Assembly (NCBI GenBank): GCA_037447655.1
Contig: JBBHKE010002402.1
Coordinates: 111,635-175,634, forward strand
Length of the DNA stretch: 64,000 nucleotides
Direction of reading: 5' to 3'
DNA from: Zygnema cylindricum
Taxonomy: Eukaryota; Streptophyta; Zygnematophyceae; Zygnematales; Zygnemataceae
A program made the position numbers and the translations under genes. Shown here piece after piece: positions 33,650 through 46,058 of the stretch. Within the stretch, counting starts at the first letter, position 1, and each line of letters starts with the position of its first letter. The notes under the pieces are model-generated. The model ran no database searches and was not told where the DNA came from. It saw only the letters and a program-made list of their open reading frames with translations.

Positions 33650-36600
33650 ACATTTTTCTCTACAATATTTCAATTTAGGAGAGGGCACTGGTTTTGTCAT
33701 CATACCAGCCACCATTTCCTCATCAGATTTATATACAAGATTCACAATCTAATTCTCAACTTTTTCCCTCATAAAACTCAATCTTATGTCCATATGCTTA
33801 TCTTTGAAATGATGTTTTGGATAAGCTGCAATTCCAATGGCAGCTTGATTATCACAAAACACTTCCTACACTCCCTCCTTCATATACCCCAGTTCTTGCA
33901 ACAAGGACTTGACCCACATCAATTCTTTCACAGCACAACAAGAGGCCATGTACTCAGCATCCATAGTAGACTGAGCCACCACCTTTTGTTATTTACTACT
34001 CCAACAACAAGCACCTTCCCCCACATACAACACTTACCCAGAAGTGCATCTTCTCATAGGTGCGTCCCCATAACAGGCATCACTCCAAGTTGTGATGTCA
34101 ATGTAATCCCCTCCCAAATGCAACCATAACTCTCTGGTTCCCACCAGATATCTCATGACTCTCTTTGCTGCCTCCCAGTCTCTCTTCGTAGGATCTTTAA
34201 GACTCTTATTGAGTACTCCAACTGCTGCCGATATGTCCTGCCTGGTACAAATCATAAAATAGATCAAGCTTTTTATGACCTGTCTATAAGGGATAGACTT
34301 CATAAATTCTCTCTCCTTTGGACTCATCTAATCGTCTAAGATCATCACTCCTCCTTCTACACTCCCATCACTTACTTTTTTTAAGTCTATGGGAGTGGTA
34401 CAACTGTTAGCCTTTTCCATTTGGAATTTCTCAAGCATATTACCTATTGCTTCTTTCTGAGTAAGTATGATAATCTTTTTCCCCCTATCTCTCTCCATTT
34501 GAATCCCCAAAATGTATCTTGCCTCACCTAAATCCTTCGTATCAAATCTACTTCTAAGATCTGTCTTTAGCCTATTAATCTTTTCCAAAGATTTACTCAA
34601 CACAAGCAGATCATCCATATAAATTGCATTAAAAATGACACCATTCTCATCTTCAAACCAATAGATAGAATTGTCAGAGCTGATCCAGATATATCGAAGA
34701 CCAGTAAGAAACTCATCCAGTTTTATGTTCCACTGTCGAGGAGCCTGCTTAAGTCCATACACGGACTTTATGAGCTTGCAGACTTTGCTCTCTTCCCCAT
34801 TCTCCACGAATCCCTCTGGTTGCCGCATGAAGATTTGTTCATCTACCTCACCATTGAGAAATGCTGTCTTAATATCCATCTGATGAATTTCCATGTCTTC
34901 CGCTGTTGCTAGACTGAGGAGAATCCTTACTGATGGGAACCGAACAACTAGAGCAAAAGTCTCGTCATAGTCAATCCCCTCCTTTTGGGTGAACCACTTT
35001 GCTACCAAACGAGCCTTATATCTCTCAATAGTATTATTTGGGTTCAGTTTTAGTTTAAACACCCATTTACAGCCGATAGGTTTTCTTTCAAGAGGACAGT
35101 TCGCTAGTTCCCAAGTATTTACTTCCATGATAGAGGCCATCTCATCATTTATGGCTCTAATCCATCTATCTTTCTCTGGACTGTTTACACTCTCCGAATA
35201 TGACTGAGGCTCATCTAGGTGAGATAGCTTAGTTACCTTGTGAGCTGCCTGTTTTTCCTGAATCCTTTTGCTGCTCTTTCCCCCCCCCCTAAAACTCCGA
35301 GTTTGAATGGAAGGAAGTCTTGGATTTCTCCTTACTGTCTCATCGGCTCCCCTATCCATGTAAGCCGGTTCTGGTCCCTCCTCTTTTGTCTCCTCGAAGT
35401 CTATATGAATATGTGACGTTTTCTGGTGGATTGACTGTGTCATGGATCTCCCCTGAATCTGCAATCCCTGTTTAACTCATGTCCCTTTCGGGAAGGATGG
35501 AGTCCTCCTCATTTTGAGACTCAAATCAAATTCTTATCTTTTTGGTATATTTAAAAGGGTCAAATGATTTCCCTTCATCCATGACAACTACATGTTTGAA
35601 CAGAATGATATCTCTCTTTGCTAAGTCATAGACTCTATATCCCTTTACATCTTCATCATATCCCACAAAGTATCTAGGTTTTCCTTTAGCACCTATTTTC
35701 AAGTTTTTCCTATCAGTGTCAAGACTGTAAACTTGGCTACCGAATAATTTAAGGTGTGAGATATCTGGTTTCCTTCCAACCCATCTCTCATAAGGTGTCA
35801 CTCCCTTAACAGTTGAGTTAAGGACTCTATTCTTAATGTAGTTGGCACAGTTCATTGCTTCTGCCCAAAATCTCTTTCCCATTTTCTTGTCTGCCAACAT
35901 ACTACATGCATTATCTCCTAGTGTTCAATTCAACCTCTCAGCTACCCCATTTTGTTCCGAGTTATATGGTACACATTTCAGGTGCTGCACTGCCTCATCT
36001 CTCAAATATTCCTCAAACTGGTTAGAGGTATATTCCCCCCCATTATCTCTCATTATCCTCTTAATGGGGGTTTCATGCAACTTTTCACTCCAGGCTTTAT
36101 ATTTCTTGAAGTAAGTTGATGCTTTAGAGTCTCTTTTAAGGAAGTAGACTCTAAAGTATCTAGACCAGTCATCGGTTATTGTCATCATTAATCTCTTTCC
36201 TCCAACAGAAGGTACTTTTGCAAATCCCCAAATATCTGTGTGGACCAAATGTAATACTTTCTCACCTCTATATGTGGCGGTTTTGGGAAAGGGAAGTTTG
36301 TGAGCCTTACCTTGAGCACAGCCACTACAATCATCCATCATTTCATTATCCCCAAACTTAATGCCTTCTACTACCCCAAGTTTTTTCATTTCCCTCAACC
36401 TATCAAAATGCACATGCCCAACCGCTTATGCGAAATCATCAACTTAGGAACACCAACATAGTAAGCATTTTTCTTTTCATTACTTTGGTTCAGCCTAAAG
36501 ATTCCTTGGCTACCCTTGTTTGGCGTGAAGTAAACTTCATCCCCATACTTAGCTGTAAAGACTCCCTTTCTAGTGAAGGTATCAAACTCTTTGTCATCTA

Positions 36601-37928
36601 GCACAGACGTAGAGACAAGATTTTTACTCAGCTGAGGACTGTAGAGTACATCTGAGAATGTAAGTATAGAAGTCTTACCCTCCACTAAGACTTTCACATC
36701 TACTGATCCCACTAGATCTGTAGTAACCACTTCCCCATACTCTATCTCTACAGTAGGGATCTTTCTTAGCTTAGTGAAGAGTTCATTATCACGACACATA
36801 TGCATTGATGCACCTGAGTCGATGATCCATCCTTCTTCTGGAGCTTCACGAATTGCTCCAAGGGCACATTTTTGTCTACGAGGGATCTTCTTCTCCTCCA
36901 CACTCTCATCAAAAAGAAGCTCCCCATCCTCCTTAGAAGATTCATCCTCGGTTTCTCCTGTCACTTTTGTAACCACAAGTGCCTTTTTCTTCCCTCCAGA
37001 GATCCCCCTCCACGGTTCTCTTGGAGCCTTAGCTCTGACAGCTTGACACAATCTGTGATGAAGTGTCCCAGCTTTTTGCAAAAATGACAAAGACCCTTTT
37101 GGGGGCCTCGGTCCCCCAAAATGATCTCTTTCCCCTTTGTAAGGTTTCTTCAGGTCCTTCCCCCATCGGTCCCCTCCTACTGCTAGAGCTTGAATGCCTT
37201 TCCTCCTCTCTTAATCTCCATTGTGTTTTCCTACACAAGTATCATCCTGACCACTTTGTTCCATTTCCATGAACTATTAGGCATTTCCTGTACTCGATAC
37301 ACTATGTTTTCGAACTCATATGGTAACTTCATGATAAGGGTGTTAACTTTCATTTTTATTATACCTGTGGACCCTACACTTTCCATCTCCATATACAAAA
37401 AAGAAAGATCATTACAGTAATCTAGCATCTTTCCTCCTTTGTAAGTGTAACTCACTAGCTTTTGCTCAACCATCTGAAGGTCCTCAATAGTTATTGCTCT
37501 ATAAATCTCCACCAAACTCACCCACAACTCCTCGGCATTGTAAATGTGAAGATGAGGGGTGGCCAAAGCTTGAGTAAGGTGTCATAGAATGAAGTTCTTG
37601 GCACCCATAATTACATCCTCCCACATTTGAGTATCGTTCTCTGCGGTCTTCACGGTCGATGCTCTCGGTACTGTGGCGATATGAGTGTGGGGTGTCTCCT
37701 TCCCTTTCCCCTTTTCGGACACACTGTTGTCCCCATCATTTGCCTCCTCCGCTGAGGAAGCCGCTACAGCACAAAACCTTACTCCTCCATATCCTGGTGG
37801 AGTTCCCAAAGGTGGACATTTCACTTGTCCACTGACGATACCCCAGTATCGTTTTTCACACAAAGCTCCCATCATCATGGCTTCCTAATAGATGAACCCA
37901 GATCCATTGAAAATGGGCATCCAAGAGG
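33650..37928 (-). pseudogene. Copia F gag-pol, decayed
   Basis: Minus-strand polyprotein in pieces. Gag is at about 37878-37231 (ALCEKRYWGIVSG; YTYKGGKMLDYCNDL). An intact zinc knuckle CHFCKKLGHFITDC is near 37080. Protease, 37090-36395, has IIDSGASMHMC. Integrase is at 36413-35526 (ITDDWSRYF, RDNGGEYTSNQFEE, SEQNGVAERLN). RT is at 35464-34328 (GCKWVFKLKLNPNNTIERY, MDIKTAFLNGEVDE, YMDDLLVLSKS). RNase H continues at 34327-33650. A TAG replaces the tryptophan codon of FIYWE near the Gag start, a TAA lies in the LTR-encoded leader of the 5' copy, and several shifts break the rest. Closely related to G. Confidence 0.92.
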
Positions 37929-37942
37929 GTGGGCCCATAACG
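37928..37942 (-). promoter_or_regulatory. Copia F primer-binding site
   Basis: Plus-strand GGTGGGCCCATAAC(G) is identical over 14 bases to the recalled anticodon arm of plant initiator tRNA-Met and abuts the 5' LTR at 37943. Confidence 0.75.
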
Positions 37943-38945
37943 AGCAATTATGTGTCCTCCATAGGACTACAGAATACAGGAAGCCTCTAGTTAGTTACTA
38001 ACTTACCCACTTTCAATGGCAACCACTGCTACCCAAGCAGACAAGCAGACAATGTGACTGCACCCTTGTGCAGCTTGGACTCCCTTGAGTCCGTAAGAAA
38101 AAGAATATCTGAAAACGCCCAACCAGGCGATAAGTTATGAGGCAGTAAAAATGCCAATTTGTACAAACTCTCAAAGAGAGAGGTGACTGCCTTCCAAAAT
38201 TTTCTAAGTCCTTATTCCCTCAAATAACTCCTATATACTGAAGTACGGACCAATCAAAATATTGTACCGTACCAAAAAGTACTACTGTCGGTGTACCTTT
38301 TGTACGGCCTATGTACGACAAGGCTATTAAGCGGACGTATGTCCACTTTTCACTCGTCTTTACGTTCCTCGGAATTTCAGCGACCGAATGTTATCCCTCC
38401 ACGTGGCGCCAGGTCATACCACGTCACTAAACGCCAAAGTGACCATTCTCGGATCCCGGCGATGATGTGCGCCGTCGGATATGAACCAAAACGCAATCTT
38501 AGCCATCATATATACTTGCGTGGTATCCGTTTCAAATGTAGTATCATACTTCGTACTTTTACAAAACTGTATCTATGCATGACGCATATAGTTTCATTTA
38601 AATGAATTTGTTTACTCCTAAATAAATATATATCTATCATACCCTATAGCATTTAGCATTGGTGCTAGTCTAATAGGATAAAGCTGACAGTTACCGGCTA
38701 ACTTGACGGAAGGCAGGTACCGGGATCTAGTCTTGGGTTTAGGTATCTTTTTAGTAACCTACTAAAATAACTGGTTGGTAAACTAAGGCAGCCATGGTTC
38801 AACCACCCTCTCTATCCTTTGGTGACTAGAACAAGTATGGGGGCTAGAGAGAGGAGGTGGAGGAAGGCTATCCGTACTTTTCTTTTTCCTTTATACCAAC
38901 ATATTTATACCTAGAAAATACTATAGAAATCTATTAATTTCAACA
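37943..38945 (-). repeat. Copia F 5' LTR (about 1003 bp)
   Basis: Aligned with 32605-33606 at a nearly constant offset. The gag ATG is at 37962-37960 (minus), 20 bases inside the LTR. It is followed by CCGTC and the right half of the interrupted TIR element. Confidence 0.85.
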
Positions 38946-39289
38946 CCGTCGGCAAGTGGGAAGACGAAAAACAAAACTGCATTTCTCTGTGATAGGGAAA
39001 GATATTTAAAAAAAATTGACACGTCGACAATGTGGCGTACGGACATTACAAAGTCATAAAAATTGTATTGCGTCCGTAGATATGCCCCAAATTCAAGCCG
39101 AGTGGAAGTTTCGCCTCATTTTGTGTATCATTTTATCTGTCGCATTGTTTCGTACACATCTAAGTAGGTCACTTTCTAAGTATCAAGTTATTTGCGTTTA
39201 CATCCGAATGCTCTGAAAGTTGTACGAAGAATCTTCGCTAAAAAACAAAGTTACAATACTAAGTTTGGTTACATGCGAAAGTACCCTTA

Positions 39290-39903
39290 CATTAATTTAA
39301 CATAACTCTAAATATTGTATAGGAAATGTGTTAGTCCTATGTTTATCTTAGTAATCATTTCGTGCGCACTCAGATTTGATTCATCGTAATAAAGGCGGGA
39401 GGAACTAGAGCAAAGTCTTTTGTCACATGTTCAAACGTCGACTATGAAAACACATACTATTTTATTTTGTCAGCTAAAGGTAATTGAACCTAAAATAGAG
39501 TTCCACTAATAATTTATTTTAAACATTGCGGTTCACGGTGTAGCTTATTGATGAGGAAACGGATCTCTCTGGTCGATAGAAAATCCGATGCAGCATACTA
39601 AAAAGACGGTCGTCAAAGTCTTTAAAGAGAAGACAAGGATGAGACGTTGGCGGTGAAGCTCGCGCGAGATAAAGAGAAATAAAGGTAAATTCTTATTGGT
39701 CGTTGTTCTTGTTGTGGTACACTTTGGTCGGTTTTTCGTCAACTCCTTAGGATACCAGCTCGAAATGAATAGTATAGACGACATAACGCATAAGATGCAA
39801 TAGTAGTTTATTCTAAATACAGGAATAAATTTTATAATTGCGCACTCAAAATAATTATTTTATTGATTTTGGCGTGTTTAGGTCACGTTAGAATTTCATC
39901 GAT
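39290..39903. other. Interval between two TIR elements, no gene seen
   Basis: AT-rich; the only frames are short (39545-39784 minus, 79 codons, unrecognised). Confidence 0.5.
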
Positions 39904-41105
39904 TTATAGTGAAGTTCCATCTGGCGAAAAAGTGGCGTAGTTTACACAAATCCGCGACTTTCCGTACCAAATCATACCGCCTATTTTGTTTTTATACAAA
40001 AAACAACATTATAGATAATCTTGCCGATACTCTCCAAAGGTCTTGGAGGTAATATTGGTTGTTGGATGTTCATCTGCGAGGAGTTCGCTTCATTTTTTCT
40101 GTAACTGTCAACCCACCTCAAGGAGGTGGGTTGGCAGATACAAAAAAAAAATCGTGACACGTTGGACCATTAAGCTACGTGTCAAGATGGAAAACCAACG
40201 AAAAATCTAAAGATTTGCACATGACACGCGCTTTCTAAAATACAACCGAAAATAAAAACGAAATTTCGTAACATTCTTTCGTCACGCTATTTTCACTAAC
40301 ATTTGTTCCTCGCACTATTTCTCTCAAAAGACTCTCGTTATGTTCGAACACAAAAACCCTAAAAAATGAGTTGGCGTACAAACTGGCGTCTACAAAAAGT
40401 ATAAAAGTTTTTTCGTATGATTACTTCGTACGCAGGTACTTGGTACGCAAGTGAAGATTTGAGTTAAGTTTGTCGGTGCAAAAAATCTTTAAGATATTTT
40501 TTATGGGATCGTAGCTTGCTTAGCGCCAGTCAATTTAGAACACGTGGTTTACAAACTCTTCGAGATGGGACTTTGACTCAGGTTAACCTTCCATCAGACG
40601 TTCCTAGTAATTGTACGGTCGCGTTTACTAGCAGAAATATTTGTAACACCTTTCCATCAGGTTGTGCCAGTGAAGCAAAAATTGCTTACGTGTTAGATTG
40701 CGATTCGTACCACATAGGATCTTGTTGAGCCGCCCGGGAATAATGAAAGTTTTGAAAAGGACAAATCATAACTGCGTATTTGTACGGGCGGAAGCCGATT
40801 AAAATATCTAGTAGCGTCACGCTAATGTACAATCTGTACGTTATTGTATTTGTCGTTGTACCAACGGCCACGAAAACAAGCCACCACTCAGAAAAGCCAT
40901 TCTATTGAAAAAATGGAGGAGATGGTCACCACTATACTGTACTTGATTGTGCACACTTATGAAAGAGGCGTGGCAGGATGTCCTACAACCAAGATTATGT
41001 CGTCGAACAGGGTGGCTTTGATGTCAGAAGGTACACACCATTTGCCACATGTAAGTTTATAACTTCATGTCCATCGTGGATCGACTTTGACTTTTATAAG
41101 TGGAC

Positions 41106-41110
41106 CAATA
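41106..41110. repeat. Target duplication CAATA of copia G
   Basis: CAATA precedes the LTR at 41111 and recurs at 48308-48312 after the other LTR. The G-free relative near 57640 carries a single GGACCAATACAC-type junction (complement), confirming the event. Confidence 0.93.
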
Positions 41111-42902
41111 TGAAAATCTGAGACCTCCATAAGTCCTCAGAGTGGACAGCTTCCAAGAAGCCTCTAGGATAACCCTGACCCCTTTGTGTTTCAGCAAAAA
41201 CTACTGCCACCCTGGCAGACAATAACTCTGACCAACTTCACCCCTGTGAAGGCAAGACTCCCTTGAGTCGATAGCAAAAAGAATCTTTGAATTTGCTCCT
41301 TTGAGCAGTAAGTTATGGAGGGTCAAAGTTGACCTTTTGTACAGAAGCTCTCTAGGAGAGAGGGTCATATCTCCTAATTTTTCTTAGTCCTATCTCTCTC
41401 ACAGACTCTATCTACTAATGTACGGAGCCAATCAGATTATAGTTCCATACACAAAAGTACAGCTGTCGGTGTACTTTTTGTACGGACACTGTACGACATG
41501 GCCTGAATGTCGACACGTGGTATGTCCGGATTCGCTCCCTTAATCCTCGAAGATGCGGTGATCCAATGTCATTCCGCCATGTGTCATCCGATGTGGCGAT
41601 GACCAAAAACTGCCGAAATCCTCTTCCGCGATCTCGACATTAATTCTGGTCGTCCGATTAAATTCACATTTAATCGTAGCCGTAATAAATACATGCGCGA
41701 TATTCGTTTCTTTAAAGAAATAAATGCGCGGTATTGGTTTCTTATCCGTACCATAATCCGTACTTTTACATTACTGGATCTATGTATCCTGTAAACAGTT
41801 ACAGTTAAATGAATTATTCTACCTGATAATGTTTAATTAAATATCAAACCATATAGTGCGTAACACTAGTTAAAGACTTAACGGCTAAGGCTACCGGCTG
41901 CCTGTTGTTTTTTAGAAATCTTTAGTCCTCTTTATGCCTCAGCTGTGAGAGAGAGCTGTTCGGGACTTAAGCTATTTTTGGTTGAGTTCGGTTCAGTACT
42001 TACCGAAATTAGTGTGACAGTGAAGTTTGGAGTTCACGGTTCATTCACACTTGGGACACGTGTCGTCACTTGGGAGAATGCGTGAGTATGTCCTCCGTGG
42101 ACGTACGGAAATTCGGCAGGACCACTGGACTTCGTGAAGTCAATTCTACGGTGCCAAATCCTCTAATCGGACCGCTGACAGCCGCCGCCAACAAATAGTG
42201 ACGAGGCGTGACTAGATCATTATCACTTTACGTTGTCTGAACTTCGGTGTAAATATTTGTGATAGAATGTTAGATGTACGGCTGGAATGCCTCCGTACAG
42301 CTTAGTGTAGTTTCGGTGTATAAAAGTAGGGCTTAATCAATTTGATTTTTAGGAACAAATGATATGAAAACTGTACACTCAGTTTTATGTAATTTCATTT
42401 CTACATATCTCACAGATTTGTAAGGGGAATTGATTGAAATTTTGTGTGTGTGCTCTTTTGTAGGTTATCTACATTGTGGCATATTTTCAGGACGTTTGAA
42501 GCATTTTTCTGAAAGTTATAGTCTGTCAAAGTTTCTGTTCAGTCATCAGTATTTGTGGAAGCTTCCTCTCTTGATTTGTTCTACGGTGACTACTGCTGCA
42601 TCTTCTTCATCTTCAGTACCAGCACTTGTCTCAGAACAACACTAGGGTTTTTTAGGGTTTTTTCAGGATCAAATCCTGTGGCCGGCACATACCTATTAGT
42701 AAATAAACCCCTAACTAATATATATTTCTCGTAAACCTCTAGATAGGCTAGGTAGCCATGGCTCTAGCTCCCTCTCCAATTTCTCAGTGACTGCGACAAG
42801 TTTGAGAGTTGGAGAGAGAAGTTAGAGGTAGACTGCCTCGGCTTCTTTCTATATTTATATTTAGACCTAGAAAATACTTTAAATGAACCATTAATTTCTA
42901 CA
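41111..42902 (-). repeat. Copia G 3' LTR, enlarged by a solo LTR
   Basis: The LTR runs TGAAAATCTGAGACC...ATTTCTACA on the plus strand. It pairs with the 1055-bp copy at 47253-48307 but is 737 bp longer because of an inserted solo LTR at 41903-42641. The polypurine tract CCCCTTATTTTC (complement) adjoins at 42904. Confidence 0.9.
41903..42641 (+). mobile_element. Solo LTR of the copia C type
   Basis: 739 bp with TGTTGTTTTTTAGAAATC...TCAGAACAACA ends, homologous to the C LTR (838 bp) across its length, including the LTR-encoded Gag leader (here starting GTGACTACTGCTGC). No internal region or partner LTR is attached, so it probably arose by LTR-LTR recombination. The expected 5-bp duplication is absent: the right flank reads CTAGGGTTTTTTAGGG, and about 20 bp of host LTR are replaced. 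Confidence 0.88.
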
Positions 42903-42915
42903 CTCCCCTTATTTT

Positions 42916-45900
42916 CTAGTTAATCTTTAATTTCAGACCACACTTCTCTCTACAGAAAATTAGCTTAGGGGAAGGCACAGGTTTGGTCATCATATCTGCT
43001 ACCATCTCACTATCTGGTCGGTACTCTAAACTGATTATTTTGTTTTCTACTTTCTCTCTAACAAAGTTGAGTCTGATGTCCATGTGTTTGGCTTTAAAAT
43101 GATGTTTAGGATTGGCAGAAATAGCGATTGTTGCCTGATTATCACCAAAAAAATTATGCACACCACTCGTAAGGTGACCAAGCTCACTAAGCAAAGACTT
43201 GACCCACATCAATTCTTTTACAGCAAAGCAAGAGGCCATATACTCAGCCTCCATGGTGGACAGAGCAATAAATTTTTGTTGTTTGCTACTCCAACAGCAA
43301 GCCCCATCACCCACATATAATACATATCCAGAAGTGCATCTCCTCATCGGAGCATCACCATAACGGCATCACTCCAAGTTGTGATGTCAGTATTCTCCCC
43401 ACCCAAATGCAACCATAGATCCCTAGTTTCTATCAAATATCTAAGGACTCTCTTAGCTGCCTCCCAATCCCTCTTAGTGGGAGCATTTAGACTTCTACTC
43501 AGCACTCCTACAGCTACAGCTAAATCCGGTCGGGTAGAATTCATAAAATAGATTAGACTTCCCACTACTTGCCTGTAAGGAATAGTCTGCATGAACTTCT
43601 GTTCTTCAGGAGATAATTCCTCGTCTAAGACTATGACTCCTTCTTCCTCACTGCCCTCACTTCCCTTCTTCAACTCCATTGGAGTTGTACAACTATTAGC
43701 TTTATCCATTTGAAATTTTTCAAGCATGTTCCCTATTGCTTCCTTTTGAGTCAATCTTATATTTTTTCTTTTTCGGTCTCTCTTTACTTGAATTCCCAAA
43801 ATATATTTTGCTTCCCCCATATCCTTCATTTCAAATCTCCCCTTAAGATCGGTTTTCAGTTTATTAATTTTTTCCATTGATTAACTTACGACAAGCAAAT
43901 CATCAACATAAATTGCAATAAATATAAAACCTTCCTCATCTTCAAAAACATAGATTGAGTGATCTGTGTTGATCCGGATATATCCCAAACCGGTAAGAAA
44001 ACTCATCAAGCTTCTTATTTTACTGTCAAGGCGCCTGTTTCAAACCATAAAGAGATTTCATCAACTGGCATACCTTACTCTCCTCTCCTTCCTCCACAAA
44101 CCCTTCGGGTTGTCGCATGAAGATCTCCTCTTCCAATTCTCAATGCAAAAAGGTTGTCTTGATGTCCATCTGGTGCAGTTCCATGTCTTCTGCTGCTGCC
44201 AGGCTGAGAAGTATGCCGACGGAGGGAAATCTGACCACCGGGGCAAAGGTTTCCTCGTAGTCAATTCCCTCCTTTTGTGTAAATCCCTTTGCCACTAATC
44301 GGGCCTTGTAGCGCTCGATTGTGTTATCTAGGTTTGGTTTTAATTTGAAAACCCACTTACAACCGATTTGTTTTTGGTTAGGTGGACAATCCACCTGCTC
44401 CTAAGTATTGGCTGCCATAATTGAGGCCATCTCCTCATTGATGGCTGTCTTCCACCGATTTCTTTCTGGACAAGTCATCGCCTCTCCATAAGTTTGAGGT
44501 TCATCTTGATGAGATAGTTTAGTTACCTTGTTATTAACCTGTTTTTCTTGCAGTCTTTTGCTACTTCTCCTTCCCCCCTCAAAATCTGAGGCCGGAATAG
44601 ATGGTTCTCGTGGATTCTTTCGAACAAACTCAGCTTCTCCCCTATCCCTTGATTCCGAATCAATTTCCACCGCGTCTTCCGCTTCGGGTAGAGTTGTCAC
44701 TGGAGTTTCCACAGCCGAGTCCTTTTCGGTCTGATTTGTACCTGCAAGAATGTCATCGTCTCTAAAACTAGGATAGTTAGGAAGCTCAAAGTCATCGGAA
44801 TTTTCTGACTCAAATCTGATTTTTACTGACTTTGTATATTTGAAGGGATCCACAGACTTTCCTTCATCCATAACTACTAGATGCTTTACTAAGATTATAT
44901 CTTCCCTTTCAGATCATAAACTCTATATCGTTTAACATCCTCATCATATCCTAATAAGTATCCCGGTTTTCCTTTAGGATTTAGCTTCCAATTAGACTGA
45001 TCTGTATTTAGACTGAATCCTTGACTACCGAAAACCTTTAAGTGAGATATGTCTGGTTTCCTGCCCGTCCATCTCTCATAAGGTGTTTGATCTTTCATAG
45101 TTGAAGTAAGAACTCTATTTTTGAGGTAATTAGCACAGTTCATTGCTTCTGCCCAAATCCTTTTTCCTATCTTCTTATCTGACAACATACTTCCATCACT
45201 ATCACTTAGTGTTCTATTTAACCTTTCAGCTACCCCATTCTGTTTCGGGTTTTCTGGAACTGTCTTTTGGTGTTGGACCCCATCTTCCCTCAGAAAATCC
45301 TCAAACTGGTTAGAAGTATACTCTCCACCATTGTCACTCCTTATTCTCTTGATTGGAGTTTCATGGAGTTTTTCGCTCCATGCTTTATATTGTCTAAAAC
45401 AATCTTGAGCTTCGATCTTGTTTTTCAAAAAATACACTCAGGAATACCGAGAACAATCATCAGTGATAGTCATCATAAATCTCTCCCCCCCGGTGAGGGC
45501 ACTTTAGCCGGTCCCCAAATATCTGTGTGTACTAAATCTAGAATTTTTTCTCCCTTATAGGTGGCTGTTTTAGGAAAGGGTAATCTGTGTGTTTTACCTT
45601 GAGCACATCCACTACAATCACTTATATTATCACTCTCACTGAACTTAATCCTTTCCACCACTCCCATCTTTTTCATCTCTCTTAACTTGTCTAGATTCAC
45701 ATGCCCAAGCCTCTTATGCCACATCATAATATCATGAATACCAGCATAATAAAGTTTATTCGTTTTATTACCTAAAACCAGCCTAAACATCCCATAGCTA
45801 CCTTTTTCAGCAATGAAATAGACATCCTCCTCAAAACTAGCAGTAAAGACTCCTTCCCTAGTGCTAGTGAAAAAACCTTTATCATCTAATACGGATGTAG

Positions 45901-46058
45901 AGATGAGGTTTTTGTTCAGCCCCGGAATAAACAATACATCGGAGAATGTTCCTATGGATGTCTTTCCATCTACTAACACTTTCAAATCTACCGATCCTAC
46001 AAGAGTAGTGGTGACTATCCTCCCATCCCCGTACTCTATCTCTACGGTGGGAATATTT
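42916..46058 (-). pseudogene. Copia G pol (integrase, RT, RNase H), decayed
   Basis: Minus-strand pieces. Pre-integrase and start of integrase are at 45985-45473 (WHKRLGHVNLDKL, CSGCAQGKTHRLPF). Integrase core is at 45437-44895 (RSDNGGEYTSNQFED; KQNGVAERLNRTL). The linker is at 44871-44401. RT is at 44394-43880 (GCKWVFKLKPNLDNTIERY, then YVDDLLVV near 43900). RT end and RNase H are at 43877-42916 (LGIQVKRDRKRKNI; TMEAEYMASCFAVKE). Stops and shifts separate the pieces. Confidence 0.92.

Larger units (their letters stand above)
32131..39286. mobile_element. PIF/Harbinger-like TIR element interrupted by copia F
   Basis: GGGTACTTTCGCATGT at 32131 and its exact complement ending at 39286, flanked by TTA at 32128-32130 and 39287-39289. 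Without F (32605-38945) and one duplication the element is about 0.8 kb, like the other TIR elements here. No transposase is recognised in the two halves. Confidence 0.75.
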
